Under the pieces are notes generated by a model that worked only from the letters and a program-made list of their open reading frames with translations, did not search any database and was not told where the DNA came from. The position numbers were made by a program, and so were the translations under genes. A stretch of 64,000 nt of DNA from a virus, in the IMG/VR virus record IMGVR_UViG_3300032291_003679, positions 62,001-126,000 of that record; one strand, given 5' to 3'. Each line of letters opens with the position of its first letter. Position 1 is the first letter of the stretch. This document shows, piece after piece, positions 49,791 to 57,801 of the stretch.

Positions 49791-50930
49791 GTGACCCGTC
49801 AACGTCTATTCCTAGACATGAGTTGCGTAGAAGCTGCTCGCCAAAGAATTCGCCACGTTTATGACACATTCGATACTGTCTGTGTTCAGTTTTCTGGTGG
49901 TAAAGACTCTACGGCGGTCCTTTTGCTTGCCAAAGAAGTGCACGAAGAAAGGGGCCTCGGTCCTGTAAAGGTTATTTTCCGTGACGAAGAGATGGTTAGC
50001 CCTGTGGTGGCGGACTATGTCGAGCGAGTAAGAAATTATGACTGGGTCGACATGGAATGGTATTGCCTTCCGTATCCGGCAGAAATATGGGTGCTCGGCT
50101 ACAGAATAACTACATTGCTTTGGAGCCAGGAGCGCTTTGAGCAAGACAGATGGATACGCCCAATGCCATCGTGGGCAATAAGCGGAAAACATTTTGGACT
50201 GAGCCACAGTGTTTCCTTGCCTGAGCAAACTGACTACTACACAATGCAAGGGAAGAAGGGAAACGTTGCCTTCCTCACCGGAGTACGAGCAAGTGAATCA
50301 ATGGTTCGCTATAGGTCGATAGTTCAGAAACTTCACGAGAACTACATAAATACTCCATACAAACTAAAAAAGGGAATACCTCTTAAGTTTGCAAAAGTAA
50401 TTTACGACTGGAACACAAATGATGTGTTTAAGTTCATCATTGAAGAGCATGGCGCTGAATATTGTGAGTACTACGACCTTGCCGCCCTAACTGGAAGCAA
50501 TACAAGAGTTGGAATACCACTGCATGCTACGGCAATTAGAAGAATCGGTGACGTTATAGCAACTGAGCCAGAGTTTTATGACAGACTTTTTGAATGCTTC
50601 CCGTACATTGACGCACAGCGCAGACTGTGGCCTGAATTTGACTCAGAACAATTAATCGAAAGCTATGCCCGTTTTGGTTTTGATGGCGCATCAAGTTTTA
50701 TAGACGAGTATCTGGTTGGGGATAGGCGCAAGACCGAAGCAAAAGCATATGTTTCTAAATTCAGAAAAAAACACCTGACCGACCCTCATGGGTATCCAGT
50801 TAGTTGGTTAATCAGAAACCTAATGCTCAATGATATTGACGTAAACTCACCGACGCCAGTGGGGCCAAAAACAAAAGCTCACGCAGTTAGGGCTGTGGAG
50901 ATGGAAAGAGCCGACATCTATGAATATTAA
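49791..50930 (+). CDS. PAPS-reductase-like (IbrA/DUF3440-type) protein
   Basis: 379 residues from GTG 49791. The N-terminus holds the PP-loop FSGGKDSTAVLLL of ATP-pyrophosphatases. GVRASESMVRYRS in the middle is the GxRxxES..R motif of the PAPS-reductase-like group. Residues ~200-260 include YDWNTNDVFKFI and GIPLHATAIRRIG. The C-terminal third is helical and resembles DUF3440. The pair with the downstream ParB-like gene (11-base overlap) matches the IbrA-IbrB arrangement known from E. coli and many phages. Such PP-loop enzymes activate a carbonyl or phosphate with ATP, and some handle sulfur. A DndC-like sulfur role cannot be claimed from this sequence. Confidence 0.85.
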   Translation: MTRQRLFLDMSCVEAARQRIRHVYDTFDTVCVQFSGGKDSTAVLLLAKEVHEERGLGPVKVIFRDEEMVSPVVADYVERVRNYDWVDMEWYCLPYPAEIWVLGYRITTLLWSQERFEQDRWIRPMPSWAISGKHFGLSHSVSLPEQTDYYTMQGKKGNVAFLTGVRASESMVRYRSIVQKLHENYINTPYKLKKGIPLKFAKVIYDWNTNDVFKFIIEEHGAEYCEYYDLAALTGSNTRVGIPLHATAIRRIGDVIATEPEFYDRLFECFPYIDAQRRLWPEFDSEQLIESYARFGFDGASSFIDEYLVGDRRKTEAKAYVSKFRKKHLTDPHGYPVSWLIRNLMLNDIDVNSPTPVGPKTKAHAVRAVEMERADIYEY

Positions 50931-51477
50931 TATTGAGTACGTAGACCCATCGGTCTTGTCAGTTCCTGAATGGAAAGCGACATATACGCTTCGGCCAGAG
51001 ATGTTAGTTATTTCAGCATCGCTTTCCCAGTTTGGCTTTATCCAACCAATTCATGTGCGAAAAGCAACGGGGGAGATTATTGACGGTTCAGAAAGATTCC
51101 TATTAGCAACAAGCATCCCGCAGATACTAAGAAAAAGCTCTGGGTTGATTCCCGTTGTCTTTCACGACGTAGACCACATTGACGCAATGCTTATGCACTT
51201 GAGACTAAATAGAGGACATTCTCAAGTAATTGCTCAAAAAACCTCAAACATTGTCAGGGCAGTTAAGCGTTCTGGAAAGTATGGAGTGTCTGATTTTGAA
51301 GACATGCTGTGCATGAGGTCTGAGGAATTGTCAATAATGCTTGACGGAAGCCTGCTGAAAACACGCAAATTAAAGGAACACAACTACGCCAGGGCATGGA
51401 TTCCTATTGAGGCACCGCCGGGTTCCGTAGGAGAAGAATCTTTTTCCATAGAAAGACCTCCTAATCCTGACAGATAA
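50920..51477 (+). CDS. ParB-like protein (IbrB-type partner)
   Basis: 185 residues. The ParB-like core is seen in SQFGFIQPIHVRKATG, EIIDGSERFLLATS, VVFHDVDHIDAMLM and LRLNRGHSQV. It overlaps the PAPS-reductase-like gene by 11 bases, so the two are likely made together. In E. coli the similar pair IbrA/IbrB affects gene expression; in phages its role is unknown. The C-terminal 40 residues are a variable tail. Confidence 0.85.
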   Translation: MNINIEYVDPSVLSVPEWKATYTLRPEMLVISASLSQFGFIQPIHVRKATGEIIDGSERFLLATSIPQILRKSSGLIPVVFHDVDHIDAMLMHLRLNRGHSQVIAQKTSNIVRAVKRSGKYGVSDFEDMLCMRSEELSIMLDGSLLKTRKLKEHNYARAWIPIEAPPGSVGEESFSIERPPNPDR

Positions 51478-51523
51478 ATAAAACTCTTTTCTGGTATATT
51501 TATAAAAAGACTAGAGGAGCATT

Positions 51524-52306
51524 ATGCCCGGAGTACGCTACGGCCCAGACATTTCAGACGACGCTGCCTTCATTCTTGATTCTGTTAAAGAGTTGCAGGC
51601 AAAATTGCGTAAAGGTTTGACCCTAAGCAAGGACCGCAAGGGCAAAGCTGGTGAAGCTACTAAGCTTGCGCAGTACAAGAAACTTGCAAAAGATATCTTC
51701 GGCGTAAGCGAAAAAGATTTTGATAGAGGAAGATTTGGAGACCTTGCCACTATGGCAACATATGGTGGCTCTAAGTCTCGAAGCAAACTTGCAAAGAGCT
51801 GGAGAACTGGTGGACAGATGAAGAAGTCTGTTACCCAGGAATTTGTCGACAGAGGCGTACCTGGTGGAAGAAGAGCTGGAAGTACTAAAACTCCAGACAC
51901 AGCATGGTACCTTGGACGAACCAGACCGAAGAAGTTCAGAGAAGTTGAAGGCCGAATTCAGCGCCGTTTAAACCGCAACGGGACATCTTACAATGGCGTA
52001 AGCGTGCCTCCACGAGGTGCTAAGCCAGACAATTTCCTCGCTGCAGTGGACTCTTTGAATATCACTCGTGCGCGAGGAAAGACAAACACGCCAGCTACCA
52101 GCGATATAGCTAACAGACCTCTCGGAGTAAGCAGAGGCGCAAGACCCGGAAGTTCAATCCGCCCTCCTTTGCCAAAAAGCGCTATAGCCGCAGAAAAGCG
52201 CAGAAGAGCACAGTCAGGTACAAAGAAAGCGCGAGAGCTTGCCGGCAAGGGTAAAGGTAAAAGCGGCGGAAAGCCGAAGACACCAAAGAAGCCTAAGAAG
52301 GCATAA
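51524..52306 (+). CDS. Unknown basic protein, 260 residues
   Basis: Begins MPGVRYGPDISDDAAFILDS with a helical head (VKELQAKLRKGLTLSKDR), followed by a Gly/Arg/Lys-rich body (GGRRAGSTKTPDTAW, GRTRPKKFREVEGR) and a Lys/Pro-rich tail (GKPKTPKKPKKA). A strong GAGGAG ribosome-binding site and a separate 46-base AT-rich leader suggest high expression. The charge profile fits a DNA-binding or internal head protein. No homologue is recognised. Its stop is four bases from a convergent gene. Confidence 0.65.
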   Translation: MPGVRYGPDISDDAAFILDSVKELQAKLRKGLTLSKDRKGKAGEATKLAQYKKLAKDIFGVSEKDFDRGRFGDLATMATYGGSKSRSKLAKSWRTGGQMKKSVTQEFVDRGVPGGRRAGSTKTPDTAWYLGRTRPKKFREVEGRIQRRLNRNGTSYNGVSVPPRGAKPDNFLAAVDSLNITRARGKTNTPATSDIANRPLGVSRGARPGSSIRPPLPKSAIAAEKRRRAQSGTKKARELAGKGKGKSGGKPKTPKKPKKA

Positions 52307-52310
52307 AAGA

Positions 52311-52724
52311 CTACCTCTCGGTAATCTTTAACATCTTCTTCTCGTGTAGCCCGAATCCAGAGTCGAGCTCAATAGGGTCGATTATGTCCTCATAAAAGAT
52401 GTGCCCATCCATGCCTGAATCTTCTTTTATTAAGAAGTCCTTTACTGAAGCATGTGGTTCAAAAACAGCAACGTAACGGCCGTTTTCGTCTTTCCCAACA
52501 ATGTCTATATTTGTAGAGGAAAACGCAGCAACTGTTACTCTCCACAGAAAATCGGTGAACTCTTCGAGCTCTTCGCCGTCCATGTCTCCTTGCTCTTCTT
52601 CAAAATAGAAAAACAACACTTCAAGGGCGTTTCTCAGGACATCTACGTTGGCTGCCCTTTTGTCTTCAGGATTAGAAAAAAAGTTTACTAAAATCTGTTC
52701 TTGAATATTGTTTTTTGTTGTCAT
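52311..52724 (-). CDS. Small acidic protein, paralogue 1
   Basis: 137 residues, acidic. It shares with the next gene the pattern D-x-x-R-x-x-L-E-x, a hydrophobic helix, an acidic helix, then NIDIVGKDENGRYVAVFEP and a xVKDF segment. It has an extra 35-residue C-terminus. Start and the neighbour's stop overlap (ATGA). The pair lies reversed between plus-strand genes, like an inserted cassette. Function unknown; DNA-mimic proteins are acidic too, but that is speculation. Confidence 0.65.
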   Translation of the reverse strand: MTTKNNIQEQILVNFFSNPEDKRAANVDVLRNALEVLFFYFEEEQGDMDGEELEEFTDFLWRVTVAAFSSTNIDIVGKDENGRYVAVFEPHASVKDFLIKEDSGMDGHIFYEDIIDPIELDSGFGLHEKKMLKITER

Positions 52725-53023
52725 TGCATATTTCTTTCTTTACCGAAGTGTTCCAGTGACTTATAAGGCTTAAATCTAGCGACATAATCACCTTCTGAGT
52801 TCGTACCGACGATATCCATACCTGCAACGGCCATAAGAACTGTTGCTATTCCAAAAGAGTCATCAATCAGTTCATCCACCTCTGACTCGCTCATTGGCTC
52901 GTCGTCTGCCATGAATACGACAAAAAGTATTCTGGCAACCCTTTCCAAGATTTCTCTATTTGCATCAACCTTTTCTTGTTGAGAAAATTTAATAGTTGGA
53001 GCAAATAACTGTTCAGATGACAT
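52721..53023 (-). CDS. Small acidic protein, paralogue 2
   Basis: 100 residues from ATG 53023 (a TTG two codons upstream is in frame). Its core, VARILFVVFMADDEPMSESE then GMDIVGTNSEGDYVARFKPY, aligns with the downstream neighbour by eye, so the two arose by tandem duplication. Both are read away from the head-tail connector genes through a shared divergent gap. No known fold is assigned. Confidence 0.65.
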   Translation of the reverse strand: MSSEQLFAPTIKFSQQEKVDANREILERVARILFVVFMADDEPMSESEVDELIDDSFGIATVLMAVAGMDIVGTNSEGDYVARFKPYKSLEHFGKERNMQ

Positions 53024-53142
53024 AACCAAAATTTACACCCTATTGGTGTCTGGGTCAATGCTCGTCTCCCCCTGCAGACATACTTGGTGTTAGAATTTGA
53101 TACCGCATTTATTTGCGAAATCGCTTTATCACTGGAGTAGCC
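53024..53142. promoter_or_regulatory. Divergent region before the tail gene run
   Basis: A 119-base gap between the leftward acidic pair and the rightward connector-to-tail run. Promoters for both are expected here. Plus-strand candidates (TAGAAT near 53091, TTGGTG before it) have poor spacing, so no specific promoter is assigned. GGAG (53134-53137) is the ribosome-binding site for the connector. Confidence 0.35.
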
Positions 53143-53787
53143 ATGATTGTCTCGGTCAACGACATTAAGACATATATGGACATCAAGCTAAATCCCCGTC
53201 AAGAGGATGCAGCAGAAATGATTCTTGCTGGCCTGCAGAGCGAGCTAGAAGCATTCCTCAGAAGGCCCATCGAAGTATCTGAATTCGAAGAAGAGCATCG
53301 TCTCGACGCCGCTCATACGGGCGTTCCAATGGGGTCATTCTTGACCGCCAACGACAATACATACAACTCCTCCTTCACGACCAGCCCACGGAACGACATG
53401 ACCACATGGGCAAGTCCGCCACCAGCTATTTATTTTAGAAACACACCAATTGTTTCTATCTCTGAAGTAAAAGTAAAACCATTATTTGGAGAAGAAAAAA
53501 TTCTCGTTGAAGAAAATGACTACATCCCTCGTAAATACGGAATTGACTACTACTACGGATACACGGACGACTTGATTACGGTTACCTATACAGCAGGGCT
53601 AGACGGCACAACAATACCGGCAATGAAGCTAATGATTCTTCGTGCCGCATCCCGTGAAATGCAAAACATGCACGATGACGTTGTTGCGGTAAAAGACCTA
53701 AACACACGAAATACAGGGCCGGCCGTAACAGGCTTTCTTGATACTGAACTTTCAAGCCTTCGCAAGTACAGAAGGATTCAGGCGTAG
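53143..53787 (+). CDS. Head-tail connector (gp6-like adaptor)
   Basis: 214 residues from ATG 53143, chosen over an upstream TTG because a GGAG lies five bases before it. The start VNDIKTYMDIKLNPRQEDAA and AGLQSELEAFLRRPIEV match the helical head-tail connector family that forms a ring under the portal. The rest carries an inserted beta region with repeated Tyr (KYGIDYYYGYTDDLITVTYT) typical of adaptor proteins. It opens the tail module and is followed by the tail completion gene seven bases on. Confidence 0.85.
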   Translation: MIVSVNDIKTYMDIKLNPRQEDAAEMILAGLQSELEAFLRRPIEVSEFEEEHRLDAAHTGVPMGSFLTANDNTYNSSFTTSPRNDMTTWASPPPAIYFRNTPIVSISEVKVKPLFGEEKILVEENDYIPRKYGIDYYYGYTDDLITVTYTAGLDGTTIPAMKLMILRAASREMQNMHDDVVAVKDLNTRNTGPAVTGFLDTELSSLRKYRRIQA

Positions 53788-53793
53788 CAAAAA

Positions 53794-54291
53794 ATGGCTA
53801 ATCGCAGTGTAGTAGTCGTAGTAGACGCCAAATGGGATGGGGATGACGCTCAAGACAGGCTGAAAAACATGAAGGATAGGGCCACAAATATGAGCCCTGT
53901 CCTTACTTGGGCCGGTAAATATTTAGAGCGTGCTTACTCAAAAAACTTCACCACCATGGGCTCGTTGTCGGCAAAAGCGATGCTTAAGGGAGCGTGGCCC
54001 CCTCTTGATAACGAGTACGCTTCATGGAAGGCAACAAAAGTTCCTGGTGCTACTCCATTGATATTCAGTGGAAAACTGTTCAGAAGTGTTTCAAGCATGA
54101 ACTCTAGTCCCAAAAACGCTCTCAGCGACATGTCGGCCACCTTCGTTATAGATAGCCCAATTGCAAAGTTCCACCAATACGGAACTCAAGACATGCCATC
54201 TCGTAAAATACTTTTTGTACCAAGAGACTTTGACAGGGATATAAATAAAAAAGCAACGCAGTACATCGTTAACGGAAGCAAGCTGACATGA
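53794..54291 (+). CDS. Tail completion / virion morphogenesis protein
   Basis: 165 residues. Near the end it has KFHQYGTQDMPSRKILFVPR, the H-x-x-G-x-x-x-x-P-x-R pattern of the phage virion morphogenesis (Mu gpG / P2 gpS-like) and HK97 gp10-like group, which sits at the head-tail joint. The start overlaps no gene but the end overlaps the next ORF (ATGA). Position between connector and terminator supports the call. Confidence 0.85.
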   Translation: MANRSVVVVVDAKWDGDDAQDRLKNMKDRATNMSPVLTWAGKYLERAYSKNFTTMGSLSAKAMLKGAWPPLDNEYASWKATKVPGATPLIFSGKLFRSVSSMNSSPKNALSDMSATFVIDSPIAKFHQYGTQDMPSRKILFVPRDFDRDINKKATQYIVNGSKLT

Positions 54292-54896
54292 CCCCGTTAA
54301 TGAATGGTTCGCATGCAGCAAAAAAGTATGTCAATGACTACCTGTCTCGTGACATACCAATCAGGCTTATCCGCTACAGAAATGGCTGGAACCTGGATAG
54401 CACGGATTTGCCAGACCCAGGCCAGTACATCGCCTACGAGCCCCTAGCGATAGATGAGTGGCCTTCAATCATTACGGTCGCTCTATCGATGAACGGTCTT
54501 GAGCGGATTGGCTACGATAGCGCCGACCCTCTATACCGAGTTAGCTACAGCATGAGAACATACGTGTGGGTTAGAGACGAAGGCAACGAAGCCACCACTT
54601 TAATGCGAGATAGATTGACGACGGTGGTCAGAAGCGCATTGCTTGATTATCCGTGCCTAAAAGCTTTCGATGCAAGAACTTCGTTTAGGGCCGTTATCGC
54701 CGAGAATACTTTGCGTGAAGAATATTCCGACATAACTTTACTAAAAGGCGACAGAATGATGGCCGGTGCTTACCTCGCCTACACGCTAGAGATGGACGAA
54801 GTAGTCACAAGAGAACCGCTTGGAATTGTTTCCGAGATAGAGATAGAAGCAAGAACTGCTGGCACAAACGAAGAAATGCCTTCTCTTGATGATTAA
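54288..54896 (+). CDS. Probable tail terminator / neck protein
   Basis: 202 residues. No hallmark motif, but length, beta-rich character (YRVSYSMRTYVWVRDEG) and location between the completion protein and the sheath match tail terminators that cap the tube. It ends 105 bases before the sheath gene. Called from context; alternative is another neck ring protein. Confidence 0.6.
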   Translation: MTPLMNGSHAAKKYVNDYLSRDIPIRLIRYRNGWNLDSTDLPDPGQYIAYEPLAIDEWPSIITVALSMNGLERIGYDSADPLYRVSYSMRTYVWVRDEGNEATTLMRDRLTTVVRSALLDYPCLKAFDARTSFRAVIAENTLREEYSDITLLKGDRMMAGAYLAYTLEMDEVVTREPLGIVSEIEIEARTAGTNEEMPSLDD

Positions 54897-54940
54897 ACAG
54901 CTACTTTTAAAAGTTCAATTCATAGTTGCACAAAATAATA

Positions 54941-54978
54941 GAATCCCGTCTGTACAATTGACCATACAAACGGGATTC
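54941..54978. promoter_or_regulatory. Inverted repeat before the tail sheath gene
   Basis: GAATCCCGT (54941-54949) and ACGGGATTC (54970-54978) pair perfectly, and the stem extends inward by TGT/ACA after one mismatch. It lies 24 bases before the sheath start. No T-run follows, so it is a weak terminator candidate; an mRNA-stabilising or translational-control hairpin in front of a very abundant protein is as likely. Confidence 0.5.
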
Positions 54979-55001
54979 CCTATTCGAAACAGTGAGGTCC
55001 T

Positions 55002-56459
55002 ATGCCTGGCGTAGTCATTTCAACTTCAGTTAGAACCGGCCCATCAACGGCTACAGTTCGTGAGTCATCACAGCTGTTCATTGTTGGCCTCACCGAGCGC
55101 GGCCCATCCGATGAGCCAGTGCTTGTAGAGAGCCTTGCCGAATTTGAGGACGTTTTTGGCGGATATCAGTCATATTCATACACACACCCAACTCTCGAGA
55201 CATTCTTCGAGGAGGGTGGAACTCGCGCATACGTTGCTCGTGCCGTTGGTGCTTCAGCAACAGTCGGAGAGTTAACGCTTCAAAATGGTGGCGACGACGT
55301 CATCACGCTGACAGCTAACGGTGCCGGCGCATGGAGCGCAGACGTTGAGGTTGCAGTAACGCACCCAACAGCCTCGACTTTCAAAATTGACATCTACTAC
55401 GGTGGTGGCTCTCCAAAGTATACGACTGGAAGCGTTTCGAGCGCATCTCAGGCTGTAGGACGAATCAACCTAAGCGCAATAGCTTCACGGTATGTCACAG
55501 CGTCTGTTGATGATGCAGAACTGATTCCATCAGTCATTGCTGCTACAGCATTGTCAGCAGGAGACGATAATTACGAGCTTGTTGATGCCGACACATACGA
55601 AGCACAGCTTGAACTTTTCAACGATGCTCTTGGCTCCGGCGCAGTTATCTGTGCCGAAGATTCAAGCAACGCAATGGGCTCTTCACTTATCGCGCACTGC
55701 AATACATACAGCAGAGTTGCTCTCCTGTTTGCAAACGAGACTGCAACGGCATCCGAGGTGAAGGCAAAAGCACTTACACTTCAGGCCGAAGACCACCCTG
55801 AGCATGCAGCCCTTTATTACCCATGGGTAGAGGTTCCAACCGGAACCCCTGGCGTAACACGCGTTATTCCGCCTGTCGGTTATGTCGCTGGCAAGCGCTC
55901 GGTCGCTCACAACCAAACAGGACCACATCTTCCTGCAGCAGGCCTTTTGTCTGCATCGAAGTTTGTAGTTGGTATCAAGTCCGACATCAACAAGACCGTT
56001 GGTGACAACTTGGACGAGAACTACGTGAATGCTCTGAGAGTTATTCAAAACACAATCAGAGTTTATGGTGCACGTTCACTGTCTTCCGATACAGACAACT
56101 TCCGCTACATTACGCAGCAGGACGTTGTTAACACAATCGTGACAGAGTGCTACCGTTCGATAGAAGATGTGGTTTTCAGCTCAATCGATGGTCGAAACAC
56201 GATTTTCGCCAACATCGAGTCACGACTAATTTCAATCTTGTCGGTTATGCGTAATATTGGGGCACTGTACCCAGCATTCGATGCAAATGGACGCCAGCTT
56301 GACAATGGGTACATCGTGAAGTGTGATTCTTCCATGAACCCAACATCACAGTTGGCAGACGGTCTGGTCAAGGCAAAGGTTGGCGTTCGCGTCAGCAGCG
56401 TCGGGGACAGAATCGAAATCGACATCGTCAAGTCAAACCTCACTTCAACAGTGGTTTAA
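55002..56459 (+). CDS. Contractile tail sheath protein
   Basis: 485 residues. MPGVVISTSVRTGPSTATV followed by LFIVGLTERGPSDEPV and SLAEFEDVFGG is the standard N-terminus of phage sheath proteins (gpFI-like). The middle is a variable insert with Ala/Ser/Thr beta strands. The C-terminal domain has VNALRVIQNTIRVYGARSLS and NIESRLISILSVMRNIGALY, which forms the contractile collar in the family. This gene makes the phage a myovirus. It is well spaced from the previous gene and directly followed by the tube gene, as usual. Confidence 0.95.
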   Translation: MPGVVISTSVRTGPSTATVRESSQLFIVGLTERGPSDEPVLVESLAEFEDVFGGYQSYSYTHPTLETFFEEGGTRAYVARAVGASATVGELTLQNGGDDVITLTANGAGAWSADVEVAVTHPTASTFKIDIYYGGGSPKYTTGSVSSASQAVGRINLSAIASRYVTASVDDAELIPSVIAATALSAGDDNYELVDADTYEAQLELFNDALGSGAVICAEDSSNAMGSSLIAHCNTYSRVALLFANETATASEVKAKALTLQAEDHPEHAALYYPWVEVPTGTPGVTRVIPPVGYVAGKRSVAHNQTGPHLPAAGLLSASKFVVGIKSDINKTVGDNLDENYVNALRVIQNTIRVYGARSLSSDTDNFRYITQQDVVNTIVTECYRSIEDVVFSSIDGRNTIFANIESRLISILSVMRNIGALYPAFDANGRQLDNGYIVKCDSSMNPTSQLADGLVKAKVGVRVSSVGDRIEIDIVKSNLTSTVV

Positions 56460-56475
56460 TCGGAGGAAGTAACCA

Positions 56476-56973
56476 ATGGCAAAAGTAGCGCAGAGACAAG
56501 TACTTGCAACAATAGTTCCAAGCACTTTTACCAATAACGCCAAGCAACAAACCAACGTTCAGGTTAACCTCCCGCGTTGGAACGAGTTCCGCTTCGCGCA
56601 GGTCTCAGGCGGTGAAATCACTGCATCTGTTGAAAAGATTTATGAAGGTGGCAAGTCACGACCAACAGTGTTGTGTGCACCCTCCGAAATCGGCGACATT
56701 ACCCTGACAGCCCACTACGATGACGACATGAATTCAGCGGAAACTGCTGCTGGAATTGGTGCAAAAATCAAGGGCCTCCGCAAGTATGTCGGTACGGCTT
56801 ACTACAACATCACAGTGTCTGTTTACGACTGCGACATCAAGGACCCAACAAACGACCGCGTTTACACAAATGCGCTCTTGGTTGGAATGACGGAGCCAGA
56901 AGGCGACTCGTCTTCGGGTGCTCCTGCAACATTCGCCCTTACATTCGCAATTTCAGACGTCGACGCCCAATAA
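56476..56973 (+). CDS. Tail tube protein
   Basis: 165 residues, beginning MAKVAQRQVLATIVPSTF, with VNLPRWNEFRFAQVSGGEIT as the tube-like strand region and a regular beta pattern (YYNITVSVYDCDIKD). A GGAGG ribosome-binding site lies just ahead of the ATG. Placement right after the sheath and before the chaperone fits the T4 gp19-like tube. The family forms hexameric rings through which DNA and any cargo pass. Confidence 0.9.
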   Translation: MAKVAQRQVLATIVPSTFTNNAKQQTNVQVNLPRWNEFRFAQVSGGEITASVEKIYEGGKSRPTVLCAPSEIGDITLTAHYDDDMNSAETAAGIGAKIKGLRKYVGTAYYNITVSVYDCDIKDPTNDRVYTNALLVGMTEPEGDSSSGAPATFALTFAISDVDAQ

Positions 56974-57022
56974 ATCGCCTAGTTGCATTTTTGGCTAGCC
57001 ATAATGTGCTAGTTTCTGCACT

Positions 57023-57574
57023 ATGAGCGAAAATGCATTGTACGTAAGCGAAGATTCCGATGACGCAAAGGGTGGCAAAAAGTCACCTCAGCGTGACCTG
57101 ACAGCATCAAGCGTTAAGGAAGAGACACAACTCGACCGCCTACGCTCTATTGTTAAGAAAAAGGTTGAGCGTCCGGTAGTCCACATTCAGGTCCCAGAAC
57201 GCCCTGGTGTTAGCGTCATAATTAGCCCAAACATCACTCAGTCACAGATGAAAAACTGGCGTAAGAATGCTGGCGAAGACTCAAGAAACGGTCTTGACCC
57301 AACAAAGTTTGCTTGCCTTGTTATTGGCCATTCAACTGTTGGTATCTGCATGGATGACGTTGAGATTTTTGACGAAAATGGCAATAATCTTAATTTTGCC
57401 CACCCGCTTATTCTTGAAATGACAGAGACAACACGTCCAGTCCCCGATGCAGTTCGGGCACTTTTCGGTGTTGACCCCCACGTTGAGTCAGCTGCTCTCG
57501 CAATTCTTGATGCGGCCGGATATTCAGATACGGTTGCCGCAGTGGACCCTACGAAGGAGTCTTCGACGAACTAG
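57023..57574 (+). CDS. Tail assembly chaperone, short (0-frame) form
   Basis: 183 residues, acidic at the start and with a conserved-like core (VSVIISPNITQSQMKNWR, LACLVIGHSTVG-type segment, DDVEIFDENG). Location between tube and tape measure is the standard place for chaperones that guide tape-measure folding. The 0-frame ends at TAG 57572-57574. The -1 frame continues without a stop to 57747 and forms the long version. Confidence 0.85.
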   Translation: MSENALYVSEDSDDAKGGKKSPQRDLTASSVKEETQLDRLRSIVKKKVERPVVHIQVPERPGVSVIISPNITQSQMKNWRKNAGEDSRNGLDPTKFACLVIGHSTVGICMDDVEIFDENGNNLNFAHPLILEMTETTRPVPDAVRALFGVDPHVESAALAILDAAGYSDTVAAVDPTKESSTN

Positions 57575-57747
57575 TCGTAGATTCCACAGTCGCATCAGCA
57601 GCAAGGCTCGGAGAGCTTTTTCACGTAAACCCATTAGAAATAATGGATGTAGACGAAACTGACTGGTTGCTACTATTGGCCTGTGCTAAAGTTATAGGCA
57701 ACGACCGCGAAGAGCAAGAGCGAAAGTCGAAGACTCAGGGCATATAG
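57511..57747 (+). CDS. Frameshifted C-terminal extension of the tail assembly chaperone
   Basis: The -1 frame opens after a TGA at 57508 and runs to TAG 57745-57747. It reads ELVVDSTVASAARLGELFHV, NPLEIMDVDETDWLLLLACA, then KVIGNDREEQERK, a clear coding sequence with the helical Trp/Leu pattern of the T domain in gpG-GT-type chaperones. There is no ATG, GTG or TTG early in this frame, so separate initiation is unlikely. A -1 slip between 57511 and 57574 would make the long protein. GGACCCT (57544-57550) is the best slip candidate but is not a perfect heptamer; only its A-site triplet re-pairs ideally. Confidence 0.8.
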   Translation, partial: CGRIFRYGCRSGPYEGVFDELVVDSTVASAARLGELFHVNPLEIMDVDETDWLLLLACAKVIGNDREEQERKSKTQGI

Positions 57748-57801
57748 TCCATAGCTCGGCAGCCTTACACTCACGTGACTTAAAAATCACTCGGAGTAGG
57801 A

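Noticed and set aside
49791-50930. DndC-type phosphorothioation enzyme
   Set aside because: Only the general PP-loop and PAPS-reductase motifs are visible, and no dndB, dndD or dndE partners are nearby; IbrA-like fits better.
57447-57662. 71-codon plus frame overlapping the chaperone end
   Set aside because: Its product has odd Arg/Ser/Leu composition; the -1 frame in the same place has the expected chaperone T-domain character.
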